Shown here in pieces: positions 23,985-33,830 of a DNA stretch of 64,000 nucleotides. Position 1 is the first letter of the stretch, and every line of letters begins with the position of its first letter. Both the position numbers and the translations under genes were made by a program. The notes beneath the pieces are model-generated. The model was not told where the DNA came from. It saw only the letters and a program-made list of their open reading frames with translations, and did not search any database. Origin of the DNA: Arthrobacter liuii (lineage in GTDB: Bacteria; Actinomycetota; Actinomycetes; Actinomycetales; Micrococcaceae); assembly GCF_014639275.1 (NCBI RefSeq), contig NZ_BMFW01000001.1, positions 138,468 to 202,467 of the forward strand, given 5' to 3'.

Positions 23985-25749
23985 ATGGGAATCGGCAGGG
24001 GTGTCAGGGTAGCAACGGAAGGTGCTCACGCCTGCGTTGCTGCCCTTGATGCGCTGGACCTTGAGGACGCTGGACTGGCTGCCGGGGTCAATGTTGGCGC
24101 CGGTGTGGATGTGTTGCAGCGGCGGTATGGGATCCGGCTGGAACGGTTGGAGCTCGTGGCGCGGTTTGAAGCGCTTGCTGGCTGCGGTGAAAGCCCGCGA
24201 CGCGGCCGACGCCATCGAATTCCAGCAGGCGATGATCGCCCCGGATGCCCCAGCCCATGAGCGTGCCTACGCGGAGATGTCCGCTGTGGAGGAAATCGCC
24301 GGGGTCCTCACGCTCAGTTCCCCGGCGGCAGGGGCGTTCGTGGACCAAGCACAGTGGATCTGCTCCCAGCCTCCGGCCTTCGAAGCGCTGTCCACCGGCG
24401 CCATGTCCTGGCAGCACGCCCGCATCCTCGCCGACGAAACCGAAGGCCTCACCGAAGCCGGCGCCGCCGCCCTGGTGGCACACTTCTTCGACCCCCACGC
24501 CCCCAACCCTGCCCGCGGCGCCACCCCCGGTGAACTGCTACCGTCCCGGTTCCGGGCCAAGATCCGGGGGTGGCGGGAGCGCCACCACCCCGAATCCATC
24601 GAAAAACGCCACGCCAGGAGCGCCGCCGACCGGAGGATGGAATACAGGCCGGACCGGGACGGCATGGCCTGGATCTCCCTCTGCCTTCCCGGAGACAAAG
24701 CCTGCGCCATCTGGAACCGCACCACCGCCACCGCCCGCGGCCTCCAAGGACCCGACGAACCACGCACCATCACCCAACTCCGCCCCGACATCGCAGCCAG
24801 CCTCCTCCTCGGCACCCAGGGCAGCACCGCCGACGGCACCTACGCCGGAACTGACGGTCAGGGGAACCACACCGAAATCGGGAAAGTCCCCACCCCGCGG
24901 GCCGATGTCCTGGTCATGGTCCCGGTCTTCTCCCTCCTCGGCGCGACCGACGAGCCGGCGGTGCTGGACGGTTTCGGACCCATCCCGGCATCCATGGCCC
25001 GCAAACTCGTTGCCGACGGGGCGAACTCCTTCTACCGGGTCCTGGTCGACCCGAGGGACGGGGCGCCCTTGGAGATTGGCCGGAAGAATTACCGGCTTAC
25101 CGAAACCATCAAACGCTGGATAAGGATGCGCGATGCCAAATGCACCTTCCCCGGCTGCACCAACCACACCCCAGACAACGAAACCGACCACCTCAAAGCC
25201 TGGGAACACGGCGGCACCACCGGAACCAGCAACCTGGCACAACTCTGCCCAAAACACCACCGCCTGAAACACGCACGGCCCTGGACCCCCGATGCCGCAA
25301 CGAAAAACGAACCACCCGGCTGGACCTCACCAACCGGCCGCCACCACAAACCCGAACACCCCGACCGCGAACCAACCCAATGGCCGTCAGGAATCCTGCC
25401 AGTGGGTGTTGTCACGACGCCCATTGAGGGTGCAGAAAGCTGCCGCAGCGGTCGCCCAGGTATGCGCGCCACACCGGACGCCACACTTCTGCCAAGTGCC
25501 ACGGCTTTCCCGGAGATCGCAGTTCCACCCGATGCCACAGGTACACCAGAACATATGCGGTGGCAGCAGCTGCTCGCTGGGATGCAGGTCCTGCACGATC
25601 CACCATTTGAGGAGCCGAGCGGCGAGACCATGCTGGATCCAGACGAGCTTTGCGCTACTGATCCCCTGTGGGACGGCTTTTATGCGAAGCCCTTCGTATT
25701 GCCGCCGGACCCACAGGAGGACTGGGAGTTGCTGCTGTCGCTGGTGTGA
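23985..25749 (+). pseudogene. DUF222 / HNH endonuclease-domain protein, frameshifted
   Basis: The first part (ATG 23985) reads GIGRGVRVATEGAHACVAAL and on to RLERLELVARFEAL in one frame. The rest, from about 24172, reads RLLAAVKARDAADAIEFQQA in the next frame and runs to a stop at 25749. Dropping one base near 24171 would give RFERLLAAVKARDAADA and a continuous protein of about 587 residues. The C-terminal domain is an HNH nuclease module: CTFPGCTNHTP, ETDHLKAWEHGG, NLAQLCPKHHRLKH. DUF222-HNH genes are common multicopy genes in actinobacteria, of unknown role. The downstream part alone (about 500 residues) could still be made from an internal start, and a sequencing error cannot be excluded. 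Confidence 0.6.
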
Positions 25750-25902
25750 CAGGCAGTCCTCCTGCTGAAACGGCCCGGCCAGGTAACTGCGCATTTCTTG
25801 GCGCCCCAAAGCCAGTGCCAGGCATCCGGGTGCGGAAGAGGTCACGATGCGGGAGGACGGTGCGGAAGGAGCGCGGAAGCGTACCCACGATGGGACTCGG
25901 AG

Positions 25903-26244
25903 TTACGGTCCACCCAACAGGCCGCACCCAACTGTTCTGTCGGCCGTTTTCACAATGATGAAGACCCTGGCTTCACCAGAGGACGGTTCTGCGAGGATTT
26001 CGGCCCCGCCTGCAGTTTTGCCCTGCATCGTCATACCAATCACGTCGCGCTGTGCCGGTTGTGGCGTCGGTCCGCAGTTGTATTCGCGCCCGGCGAATTG
26101 GACTTTTGAAGGAATCGCTTTGGGCCAGAGCACCCAATCGGACGTCTGCTGATGGATGCTCCACAACCGCCATGCGGCGAGTACTCCGGCCAGGGCTATG
26201 GCGGCCACTATCAACGACAATCTCGATCTTGACCCCAGCCTCAT
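25903..26244 (-). CDS. Small hypothetical membrane protein
   Basis: About 113 residues. A basic start MRLGSRSR is followed by one hydrophobic helix, LSLIVAAIALAGVLAAWRLW. A small extracytoplasmic region then includes PSKVQFAGREYNCGPTP and VFIIVKTADRTVGCGLLGGP, with two Cys that could form a disulfide. No family recognised. ATG 26244 is preferred because GGATGG lies 8 bases upstream; an ATG 12 bases earlier is an alternative. It follows the CPBP protease gene on the same strand by 87 bases. The 153 bases between its stop and the DUF222 stop show nothing. Confidence 0.5.
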   Translation of the reverse strand: MRLGSRSRLSLIVAAIALAGVLAAWRLWSIHQQTSDWVLWPKAIPSKVQFAGREYNCGPTPQPAQRDVIGMTMQGKTAGGAEILAEPSSGEARVFIIVKTADRTVGCGLLGGP

Positions 26245-26331
26245 GATGAAAACCATCCACCAGGGCAATCCGCAGGTCAACGGCCGCCGAGTGGCTTCCG
26301 GCATTCCCGAACGCGCGGCGGATCGTGGCCC

Positions 26332-27111
26332 TTACCCCAACCCGACAGCTTTTCCGAAAAGGCTGAAGCCCACGAACGCCACGATATCCAACAGGGCATG
26401 CGCGATAGCCAGTGGCATGACCCGGCGGGTGCGGGTGTACAACCAGGCGAAGACAACCCCCATCACGGCGTTGCCAATGAACGGACCGAAGCCCTGGTAC
26501 AGGTGGTAGCTGCCGCGCAGCAAAGAGCTGGCGGCAATGGCCAGCGGCATGCTCCAGCCGAACTTGCCGAAGCGGTCCAGGAGGTAACCCACCACAATGA
26601 CTTCCTCCAGAACCGCATGGCGGACGGCGGACAGGATGAGGACGGGCACGGTCCACCAGTAGGCATCGAGCGCACTGGGGATGATGGCGGTAGTGATTCC
26701 CAGCGCCCGGCCGGCCGCATAGAGCCCCAGCGACGGGATGCCGATCAGTGCAGCCAAACCCAGTCCCTGCAGCAGGTCCCTGCCAGGCCGGGCAAAGTCG
26801 AACCCGAGCTTCCGGAATGCAGAACCTGGGTTGCGGGCCTCGCCGGGTGCAGCCTGGCGCTGGTCCGTGAGGAAGTAAAGGACCAGCAGCACCGGTACCA
26901 GTGCAAAGATAATGTCCAACAGCTGATAAGTGAGATCGAAATATTCACGGGTGCTCTGGGATCGGTTCAGGGTTGACGTGCCCTCGGCCAGCGGGGCGCG
27001 CGTCATCTTATCCAGCAGCTGCACCACGGAGTAGACAGCCGACTGGCCCAGGGACAGGCCCAGGACGATCCAGACTTCGAGCCGCAGTCGACGGCGGGAG
27101 GGAACCAGCAT
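26332..27111 (-). CDS. CPBP-family intramembrane metalloprotease homologue
   Basis: A 259-residue multi-pass membrane protein (about 7-8 helices) related to CAAX-protease/Abi proteins. Motif 1 is HAVLEEVIVVGYLL (Glu169-Glu170) with Gly where many members have Arg. Motif 2 is LLRGSYHLYQG (His203). Motif 3 is LAIAHALLDIVAF (His238, Asp242). All three metal-site elements are therefore present. In bacteria such proteins are linked to bacteriocin immunity or prenyl-protein processing, but this one has no such neighbours. The small downstream membrane protein may be cotranscribed. Confidence 0.75.
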   Translation of the reverse strand: MLVPSRRRLRLEVWIVLGLSLGQSAVYSVVQLLDKMTRAPLAEGTSTLNRSQSTREYFDLTYQLLDIIFALVPVLLVLYFLTDQRQAAPGEARNPGSAFRKLGFDFARPGRDLLQGLGLAALIGIPSLGLYAAGRALGITTAIIPSALDAYWWTVPVLILSAVRHAVLEEVIVVGYLLDRFGKFGWSMPLAIAASSLLRGSYHLYQGFGPFIGNAVMGVVFAWLYTRTRRVMPLAIAHALLDIVAFVGFSLFGKAVGLG

Positions 27112-27236
27112 GTTCCCATCTTGCCTTCAGTTTCTGGGTCCGGCCTGATCGAGTTGCCAGTGTCCGCACGCGGACCAGGAGGAACCGGGCGCAAGCAGCG
27201 CGGGTCAGCCGGTGAACGGCCGTATCCAGGGCAGCG

Positions 27237-28025
27237 TCAGGCGGGTGCGACGATCACTTCCGTGCCGTTGGCCTCAAAAGCAGCCTTGTCCCGCGGCGAG
27301 ATGCCGGAATCGGTGATCAGCCGGGTGAAGTGGTACCCGTCCATGGTGGCGAAGGCCCGCACGCCAACCTTGGAGGAATCGGCAAGGACGTAGGACACCC
27401 GAGCCCTGCTGGCGAGCAGCGCATTGACTGAGGCCTCCCCCTCCCCCGTGTTGGTGGGCCCCACCTCTGGATCGATGCCGTTGACACCGATGAACGCGAT
27501 GTCCAGCACCACCTTCTGCATGATGATGTCCGTATAGGGCCCCACCAGTTCGTAGGACCTGGGGTTGAGGATTCCGCCGGTGACCATCACCTTGATGTTG
27601 GGCCGGACGGCCAACTGGCCCGCGATGTTGATGGCATTGGTCACCACGGTGAGGGTTGGCTGGTTGGATGGGGCGTTCAGGTCCTCCCGCGTGGCCAGGA
27701 TCTGGGCAAGTGCTGTGCTGGTGGTACCCCCGCAAAGCCCGATCACAGCTCCAGGTCGGATCAGGGCGGAGGCGCACTGCGCGATCTGTTCCTTGGCTTC
27801 GGCGTGGTCGTCGCGGTTGTAGCGGCCGGGGAGGTCGTATGCCAGGGCACCGGTGGTGGCGCCACCGCGGGTCCGCGTCAACAGCCGGCGCTTGGCGAGG
27901 CTGTCCAGGTCGCGGCGTGCGGTGGCCGGGGAAACACTGAGGGTGCTGACAATCTCGTCGACCTCTACCTGGCCGGTCTTGGCCAGCAGGTCAAGAATTG
28001 CAGTCAACCGGTCAGTGCGCGTCAT
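27237..28025 (-). CDS. DeoR-family transcriptional regulator
   Basis: A 262-residue repressor-type protein. The N-terminal helix-turn-helix is RLTAILDLLAKTGQVEVDEI, then SVSPATARRDLDSLAKRRLL and TRGGA. The C-terminal sugar-phosphate-isomerase-like sensor has AVIGLCGGTTSTALAQ, TVVTNAINIA, TGGILNPRSYELVGP and DIAFIGVNGID. DeoR sensors usually bind phosphorylated sugars. It starts at ATG 28025 with AAAGG upstream. It lies downstream of hutI on the same strand but has its own AT-rich promoter region (28078-28113), so it may not belong to that operon. Confidence 0.8.
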   Translation of the reverse strand: MTRTDRLTAILDLLAKTGQVEVDEIVSTLSVSPATARRDLDSLAKRRLLTRTRGGATTGALAYDLPGRYNRDDHAEAKEQIAQCASALIRPGAVIGLCGGTTSTALAQILATREDLNAPSNQPTLTVVTNAINIAGQLAVRPNIKVMVTGGILNPRSYELVGPYTDIIMQKVVLDIAFIGVNGIDPEVGPTNTGEGEASVNALLASRARVSYVLADSSKVGVRAFATMDGYHFTRLITDSGISPRDKAAFEANGTEVIVAPA

Positions 28026-28077
28026 GCAGTTGGGGCCTTTCAATACACCAGCCACCATTCCCTGATGACATTTCCTG

Positions 28078-28113
28078 ATTATAACGCAATAGAAATAATC
28101 ACGAACAATCACG
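28078..28113 (-). promoter_or_regulatory. Promoter of the DeoR gene with direct repeats
   Basis: In an unusually AT-rich patch, the reverse strand has a consensus -10, TATAAT (28083-28078), about 50 bases before the DeoR start, with TTGTTC about 19 bases further upstream as a weak -35. The plus strand shows AATCACG twice at exactly 10-base spacing (28097-28103 and 28107-28113), overlapping the -35 area. Direct repeats in helical phase would suit autoregulation by a DeoR-type repressor. Confidence 0.5.
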
Positions 28114-28126
28114 GCCCGGGATGCAT

Positions 28127-29338
28127 CTACCGTTTCCGGATGCCGGCCCGCCACACAGCGTACGTCAACGGCATGCCCGGGCGGTAAGCGAGATGCGTGG
28201 CGGAAGGGGCGTCTATCAGGTGCAGGTCGGCGCGGTGTCCGACGGCGATAGACCCCACAGCGCGTTCACCCTCGGCATCCGCGCCGGTGTCCTTGTGCAA
28301 CGCCAGGGCCCCGCCGTACGTGCCGGCGCGGACTGCCTCGTGCACGCTCAGATGCATCTGCAGGACGGCCGTCGTCACGCAAAATGCCATCGAGCTGGTG
28401 TAGGACGTGCCGGGGTTGCAGTTCGATGCAAGTGCAACTTGCACTCCCGAATCGAGAAGCTCACGGGCAGGGGCCAACGGCTGGCGGGTGGAGAGGTCGC
28501 AGGCAGGAAGGCAGGTGGCGACGGTGCCCCGCCCACCTGTTCCGGTGGCGGGGTCCCAGCTGGACCAGGACGCAGCAAGGGCCTTCACGTCCTGCCCGGC
28601 GAGGTAATTGACGTGGTCCACGCTGGCGGCCCGGAGTTCCACAGCCAGCTGCACGCCGGGGCCCTCGCCCAGCTGGTTGCCGTGCACGCGCAAGCCCAGG
28701 CCCGCATCCCGGCAAGCCATCAGCACCCGGCGCGACTGCTCGGCCGTAAAAGCGCCCTCCTCGCAGAAGACGTCGGCCCACTGCACGTACGGGCGGACGG
28801 CGGCGAGCATCGGCCCGCAGACCAGGTCGGTGTACGCTTCGGGGTCCTGGCCGGCGGGAACCAGGTGCGCGCCGAGGTAGGTCACCTGGTCGGCCACCAT
28901 GGAGGCGATCCGCGCACTCCGGGCCTCGTGCTCCACGTCCAGGCCATACCCTGTCTTGGTCTCGAGGTAGGTGGTTCCCTGTGAGACAGCCTCGGCAACC
29001 CTGCCCATGGCCAGGCGGGTGAGGTCGAAGTCAGAGGTAGCGCGCGTGGCGTTCATGGTGACGGCGATGCCCCCTGCGGCGTATGCCTCCCCTGCCATCC
29101 GGGCTTCGAATTCGGCAGTGCGGTCCCCGGCGAACAGCAGGTGGCTGTGCGAGTCCACCCACCCCGGGAGCATGGCCCGGCCCCCGGCGTCGACGGCTTC
29201 ATCAGCTGCGGGGGCGCCTGAGGCGGCACCGATCCACGAGATCCGCTCCCCCTCGACCACCACCGCCGCATCCCTCAGGACCCGGTGCTCCAGGTCCTGG
29301 GTCATCAGCTCGGCAATGTTGGTGATCAGGGTGCTCAT
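28127..29338 (-). CDS. hutI: Imidazolonepropionase
   Basis: A 403-residue amidohydrolase that opens imidazolone propionate to formiminoglutamate in histidine breakdown. The metal site begins PGWVDSHSHLLFAGDR. Further landmarks are YLETKTGYGLDVEHE, VFCEEGAFT, RVHGNQLGEGPGVQLA, SVDHVNYLA and LASNCNPGTSYTSSM. It starts at ATG 29338, 11 bases after the stop of an FAD oxidoreductase gene, so it is the last gene of an apparent tdh-kbl-oxidoreductase-hutI unit. No hutH, hutU, hutG or hutF is nearby. Confidence 0.9.
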   Translation of the reverse strand: MSTLITNIAELMTQDLEHRVLRDAAVVVEGERISWIGAASGAPAADEAVDAGGRAMLPGWVDSHSHLLFAGDRTAEFEARMAGEAYAAGGIAVTMNATRATSDFDLTRLAMGRVAEAVSQGTTYLETKTGYGLDVEHEARSARIASMVADQVTYLGAHLVPAGQDPEAYTDLVCGPMLAAVRPYVQWADVFCEEGAFTAEQSRRVLMACRDAGLGLRVHGNQLGEGPGVQLAVELRAASVDHVNYLAGQDVKALAASWSSWDPATGTGGRGTVATCLPACDLSTRQPLAPARELLDSGVQVALASNCNPGTSYTSSMAFCVTTAVLQMHLSVHEAVRAGTYGGALALHKDTGADAEGERAVGSIAVGHRADLHLIDAPSATHLAYRPGMPLTYAVWRAGIRKR

Positions 29339-29349
29339 GGGACCATTCT

Positions 29350-30483
29350 TCAGCGCCGGATGGACCAACGGGTGGCCGCCAGGGCCTGCGCTGTCCGGGA
29401 TGCCGGACCCGTTCCCCCTGCCGCCCCGCCCACCCTTGCTTCGCCCTGGCCGGACTGACCGGCCAGGATCTGGTCGGCTGCCAATTCCGCCATGGCCGAG
29501 GAGGTCTGGAAGCCGTACCCGCCTTGGCCGGCCAGCCAGTAGAAGCCGGGGGCTTCGGCGTCGAACCCTGCCACCGGCACACCATCGGCCGCTTCAGTGC
29601 GAAGGCCCGTCCAGGAACGGCGGATGGCCGTGATTCCCAAGCTGGTAAACGCGTTCAACTTCTCCACCAGGCGTTCCACGTCGCCGGGCCGCGGCCGCGC
29701 ATCCTCGGGACCGCTGGGTACTGTTTCCGAGGGGGAAATGAGCACATCCTCGCCGTCCGGCCGGAAATAGAACGAGTTGTCAGCGGCAGCCACCATGGGG
29801 GTGGCGGCGGGCAAGGGATGGTCGACGGCGGCAATCGCCGCAGTGCGCCGGTAAGGCTGCAGCCCCAGCTTTTCCACGCCGCTGAGTACCGCGAGTTCGT
29901 CCGCCCAGGCGCCGGCCGCGTTGACCAGGACACCCGTTTCGAAGCCCTCGGCTCCGGCCCCCACCTGCCACCCGGACCCCAGTCTTTGCGCGGAATGCAC
30001 GCGGGCGCCCGTGATGATGTCGGCACCGGACGAGGCCGCCCGCTGCCGGTGATCCTCCAGCAGCAGGGGCGCATTACAGCCGAAGGAGCCGGTATCGAGG
30101 CCCGCGGCCTCGAAGCTGCCCGGCACCAACGCCGGGCACAGTTCAACCGCGCGGTCCACCGTGATGGGCTGCATGTGACCGCTGGCTTCCGCGGCGACAT
30201 CCGCCCCAGAGCCCACCAGCATGAAGCTGCGCGGCGTCAGGACCGGTTCGGGCAGGTCGGCGTCGCGGGCCGCGAGCAGCTCAAGGGTCCGCACGGTGAG
30301 CTCCTGCACGGCGGGAGGTCCGTAGCTGGGAATCAGCTGCCGGGCGGAGCGGGAGGACGTGTGGTACGCCAGTTCCTGTTCCGCCTCCACCAGCGCAACG
30401 CTGCAGCGGCCGGCCAGTGCGGACGCCAGGGACAGGCCGGCGATGCCGCCGCCCACGATCAGGACATCGTAATGTGCTGCCAT
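29350..30483 (-). CDS. FAD-dependent oxidoreductase (DAO family)
   Basis: A 377-residue flavoprotein of the amino-acid-oxidase fold. The dinucleotide motif is DVLIVGGGIAGLSLASAL, and the C-terminal FAD contact is WLAGQGGYGFQTSSAMAELA. An SSRSARQLIPSYGPP segment near residue 45 is typical of the glycine-oxidase/D-amino-acid-dehydrogenase-like branch. Substrate unproven. Its position after the threonine dehydrogenase and 2-amino-3-ketobutyrate ligase genes, which yield glycine, makes an amino acid such as glycine, sarcosine or a D-amino acid plausible. It starts at ATG 30483 with AGGATGG upstream, 40 bases after kbl. Confidence 0.75.
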   Translation of the reverse strand: MAAHYDVLIVGGGIAGLSLASALAGRCSVALVEAEQELAYHTSSRSARQLIPSYGPPAVQELTVRTLELLAARDADLPEPVLTPRSFMLVGSGADVAAEASGHMQPITVDRAVELCPALVPGSFEAAGLDTGSFGCNAPLLLEDHRQRAASSGADIITGARVHSAQRLGSGWQVGAGAEGFETGVLVNAAGAWADELAVLSGVEKLGLQPYRRTAAIAAVDHPLPAATPMVAAADNSFYFRPDGEDVLISPSETVPSGPEDARPRPGDVERLVEKLNAFTSLGITAIRRSWTGLRTEAADGVPVAGFDAEAPGFYWLAGQGGYGFQTSSAMAELAADQILAGQSGQGEARVGGAAGGTGPASRTAQALAATRWSIRR

Positions 30484-30523
30484 CGGTCCATCCTGACAGA
30501 GTTCCCGTGCGGTGTAACTCCCG

Positions 30524-31723
30524 TCAGGCTGGTGCTGCCTCGGCACGGCTGGCGACGAAGGCACGCACGCACGCTTCGACGTCGTCCGCTGAGTGTGCGG
30601 CGGACAGCTGCACCCGGATCCTCGCGGCACCCCGCGGGACCACGGGGAAGCTGAAGGCGGTGACGAAGACCCCGTGCTGCAGCATCCGGTCAGCCACCTG
30701 CGCCGCCATCACAGCGTCCCCGAACATCACGGGCACGATGGCGTGTTCGCCCCGGAGCAGGTCAAAGCCCTCGCCGGCCATGCGCCGCCGGAACAGTTCT
30801 GCGTTCTCGAACAGCCGGCGGCGCAGGTCGGCCGAGTTCTCCACCAGGTCCAGGGCCTTGAGGGTGGCGGCAACGATGGCGGGAGCCAGTGAGTTGGAGA
30901 ACAGGTACGGCCGTGCCTTCTGCCGCAGCATGGCGATGATTTCCCTGCGGCCGGACACATAGCCGCCGGAGGCCCCCCCGAGGGCCTTGCCGAAGGTGCC
31001 GGTGTAGATGTCCACCCGATCGGAGACACCTGCGTGCTCCGGGGTGCCCGCACCGGTAGCGCCCATGAAGCCCACTGCGTGGGAATCATCAACCATCACC
31101 AAGGCGCCGTACTTCTCGGCGAGGTCGCAGATGGCCTCGAGCGGAGCCAGGTAGCCGTCCATGGAAAAAACACCATCGGTGACGATGATCTTCCGGCGGG
31201 CATCCTGTGCCTCCTGCAGGCGGACCTCCAGTTCGGCCATGTCCTGGTTGGCGTAACGGTAGCGGCGGGCCTTGCAGAGGCGGATTCCGTCGATGATGGA
31301 CGCGTGGTTCAGGGCGTCGGAAATGACCGCGTCCTCGGGCCCGAACAGGGACTCAAAGACACCGCCGTTGGCGTCGAAGCAGCTGGAGAAAAGGATGGTG
31401 TCCTCGGTGCCCAGGAACTTCGCAACCCGGGCTTCAAGTTCCAGGTGCAGGTCCTGGGTGCCGCAGATGAAACGGACGCTGGCCATGCCGAAGCCGCGGT
31501 GGTCCATGGCGGCCTTGGCGGTGCTGATGATGTCCGGGTGGTCCGCGAGGCCCAGGTAGTTGTTGGCACAGAAGTTCAGCACGTCGGCGCCGGGTCCGCC
31601 GATCCGGCCGGCGGTGATGTGGCTGGACTGCGGTGAGCTGATACTGCGTTCGGTCTTGTAAAGCCCGGCCGCGCGGATTTCTTCCAGCTCGTCGCGGAGC
31701 TGGTCCTTGATGGACGTGTACAT
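30524..31723 (-). CDS. kbl: Glycine C-acetyltransferase (2-amino-3-ketobutyrate CoA ligase)
   Basis: A 399-residue PLP enzyme of the alpha-oxoamine synthase family. The PLP lysine is Lys246 in [15 protein letters not shown]. Other signatures are [50 protein letters not shown] and [10 protein letters not shown]. It cleaves 2-amino-3-ketobutyrate with CoA to glycine plus acetyl-CoA. The ATG at 31723 has AAGGAAA upstream and lies 21 bases after the tdh stop, the usual tdh-kbl pairing for threonine catabolism. Confidence 0.93.
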   Translation of the reverse strand: MYTSIKDQLRDELEEIRAAGLYKTERSISSPQSSHITAGRIGGPGADVLNFCANNYLGLADHPDIISTAKAAMDHRGFGMASVRFICGTQDLHLELEARVAKFLGTEDTILFSSCFDANGGVFESLFGPEDAVISDALNHASIIDGIRLCKARRYRYANQDMAELEVRLQEAQDARRKIIVTDGVFSMDGYLAPLEAICDLAEKYGALVMVDDSHAVGFMGATGAGTPEHAGVSDRVDIYTGTFGKALGGASGGYVSGRREIIAMLRQKARPYLFSNSLAPAIVAATLKALDLVENSADLRRRLFENAELFRRRMAGEGFDLLRGEHAIVPVMFGDAVMAAQVADRMLQHGVFVTAFSFPVVPRGAARIRVQLSAAHSADDVEACVRAFVASRAEAAPA

Positions 31724-31744
31724 GGGTTTCCTTACCGTCGGGTC

Positions 31745-32791
31745 TTACAGTCGGGTCCAGTCGAGGACAACTTTGCCGCCCACGCCGCTGCGGGCGATGT
31801 CGAAGCCCTTCTCCCAGTCCGCGGCCGGCAGCGTGTCCGTGACCACGGCGGAGATTCCCGCGTGGAGCACGGGGTTGGAGGAGAGCATGGCGCTCATTGC
31901 GTACCAGGTTTCGTACATCTCGCGGCCGTAGATGCCCTTGAGCGTGAGCATGTGGGTGACCACCTTGCCCCAGTCGATGGTGATCTCCTGGCTGGGCAGT
32001 CCCAGCATGGCGATCCGGCCGCCGTGGTTCATGTTGTCGATCATCTCAGGCAGCGCGGAGGGGTGGCCGGACATTTCCATTCCGACGTCGAAGCCTTCGC
32101 GCATGCCGAGCTCACGCTGGGCGTCGCGCACCCGGGTGGTTGAGACATCGATGGCAAGGTCGGCGCCGAGCTGCCGGGCCAGGTCCAGCCGTGGCCGGGA
32201 AACGTCCGTGATGGCGATCTTGCGTGCCCCGGCGTGGCGGGCAACGGCGATAGCCATCAGGCCGATGGGCCCGGCGCCGGTGATGAGGACGTCTTCCCCC
32301 ACCAGCGGAAAGCTCAGGGCGGTGTGCACGGCATTGCCGAAGGGGTCGAAGATGGCGCCGAGTTCGGGCGTGACGGAGGGGTCGTGGTGGACCCAGGCGT
32401 TGGTTTCGGGGATCACCACGTACTCGGCGAACGCGCCGTCGCGCTGGACTCCCACGCTGACGGTATGGATGCACATCTGGCGGCGTCCCGCGCGGCAGTT
32501 CCGGCAAATGCCGCACACCACGTGGCCCTCGCCGGAGACCCGGTCGCCCACCTTGACCTCGCGGACGTCCTCGCCCACTTCCACCACTTCGCCATAAAAC
32601 TCATGGCCGGCAATCAGGGGTGCCGCGATGATTCCCTGCGCCCAGGAGTCCCAGGACTGGATGTGCAGGTCCGTCCCGCAGATCCCCGTGGCCACCACCC
32701 GGATCTTTACGTCCGCCGGGCCGGCAGCGGGTTCGGGCCGGTCCACGAGTTCGAAGCCGGCGTGGGGGCCGGACTTGTACAGGGCCTTCAT
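31745..32791 (-). CDS. tdh: L-threonine 3-dehydrogenase
   Basis: A 348-residue zinc medium-chain dehydrogenase. The catalytic zinc site includes [12 protein letters not shown] (Cys38) and [12 protein letters not shown], and the structural zinc loop is [15 protein letters not shown]. Further landmarks are [12 protein letters not shown], typical of Tdh, and [13 protein letters not shown] for NAD. It oxidises threonine to 2-amino-3-ketobutyrate, the substrate of Kbl encoded next. ATG 32791 has AAGGAC upstream. A LysR gene is divergent across 126 bases. Confidence 0.93.
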   Translation of the reverse strand: MKALYKSGPHAGFELVDRPEPAAGPADVKIRVVATGICGTDLHIQSWDSWAQGIIAAPLIAGHEFYGEVVEVGEDVREVKVGDRVSGEGHVVCGICRNCRAGRRQMCIHTVSVGVQRDGAFAEYVVIPETNAWVHHDPSVTPELGAIFDPFGNAVHTALSFPLVGEDVLITGAGPIGLMAIAVARHAGARKIAITDVSRPRLDLARQLGADLAIDVSTTRVRDAQRELGMREGFDVGMEMSGHPSALPEMIDNMNHGGRIAMLGLPSQEITIDWGKVVTHMLTLKGIYGREMYETWYAMSAMLSSNPVLHAGISAVVTDTLPAADWEKGFDIARSGVGGKVVLDWTRL

Positions 32792-32839
32792 TGGCGTCCT
32801 TACTGCTTGGCGTTCACTCTGCGGGGTACGTCCTCATTG

Positions 32840-32856
32840 AAGCCTTGCAAATGCTT
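32840..32856. promoter_or_regulatory. Possible LysR-type contact site between tdh and the regulator
   Basis: AAGC (32840-32843) and GCTT (32853-32856) form an inverted repeat with a 9-base spacer, close to the T-N11-A arrangement of LysR sites. It lies within the 126-base divergent region, 48 bases from the tdh start. The match is short and may be chance. Confidence 0.25.
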
Positions 32857-32917
32857 TAGCACAACAGAGATCTTCTCAATCGACGATGTAGCTTTCGCTA
32901 ATGATTAGAGTGGATGC

Positions 32918-33829
32918 ATGGAGATTCATCAGCTGGAAATCCTGAGGGAACTCGGCGCCCTGGGAAGCGTGAAGGCGGTGGCGGATACCCTCATGGTGAC
33001 GCCGTCGGCAGTGTCACAGCAGCTGGCCCACCTGCAGCGGACAGTGGAGGTGCCGTTGACCCGCAAGGAGGGCCGGAGCCTGGTGCTCACGGAAGCGGGC
33101 CAGGTACTCGCGGACGCGGGTGCCGCCGTCGTCAGCGCCATGGCCGATGCCCGCGGTGCGCTGGGCACCTACCATGGCTCCCCCGCCGGCCGGGTGACCG
33201 TGAGTGGCTTCCACAGCGCGGGCCAGGCGCTGTTCGCTCCGCTGGCGCGGATGCTGGACCGGCCGGAACACCCGCGGATCGAACTGTCCGATGAGGACGT
33301 TGCCCAGCATGACTTCCCTGCCCTCGCCGCCCGCTATGACCTGGTGCTGGCGCACCGCATGGACCACAGTCCCCGCTGGCCCGCCGAACGCGTGGCCGTC
33401 ATCCCGCTGGCCCACGAACCGCTGGACGTGGCCCTTCCCGCCGGGCACCCACTGGCCCAAAAGGACACGGTCACGGCGGACGACGTCGGCGCCGAGGCCT
33501 GGGTGACCAGCCACCCAGGCTACTCCCCCGCCGATGTCCTGTCCGCCGTCGCGGCCGTCTCCAGCCGGGAGCCGAACATTGTGCACCGCATCAACGACTA
33601 CTCCACGGTGGCGGCTCTGGTGGCGGCGGGCGGCGTGGTGGGACTGCTGCCCAGGTACACCGCCGGGCCGGTCCTCAATCCTGATATCGTCCTGCGCCCG
33701 CTGGAGGGCATCAGCACGCGCCGCAGGATCGACCTGCTGGTCCGGCCGGAGAACCTGAAGCGGCGGGCCGTGGTGATGGTGTGCGAAGCTCTGGAGGACA
33801 TCATGGCAGGGCTGGTGCAACAGTGTTGA
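32918..33829 (+). CDS. LysR-type transcriptional regulator, divergent from tdh
   Basis: A 303-residue LysR protein. The winged helix reads MEIHQLEILRELGALGSVKA, then TLMVTPSAVSQQLAHLQRTV and RSLVLTEAGQVLA. The effector domain is roughly residues 90-300, with GVVGLLPRYTAG near its end. Its divergent placement suggests it controls the tdh-kbl unit, with threonine, glycine or an intermediate as effector; this is inference from layout. The gene converges on a small secreted-type protein with a gap of one base. Confidence 0.8.
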   Translation: MEIHQLEILRELGALGSVKAVADTLMVTPSAVSQQLAHLQRTVEVPLTRKEGRSLVLTEAGQVLADAGAAVVSAMADARGALGTYHGSPAGRVTVSGFHSAGQALFAPLARMLDRPEHPRIELSDEDVAQHDFPALAARYDLVLAHRMDHSPRWPAERVAVIPLAHEPLDVALPAGHPLAQKDTVTADDVGAEAWVTSHPGYSPADVLSAVAAVSSREPNIVHRINDYSTVAALVAAGGVVGLLPRYTAGPVLNPDIVLRPLEGISTRRRIDLLVRPENLKRRAVVMVCEALEDIMAGLVQQC

Positions 33830-33830
33830 G

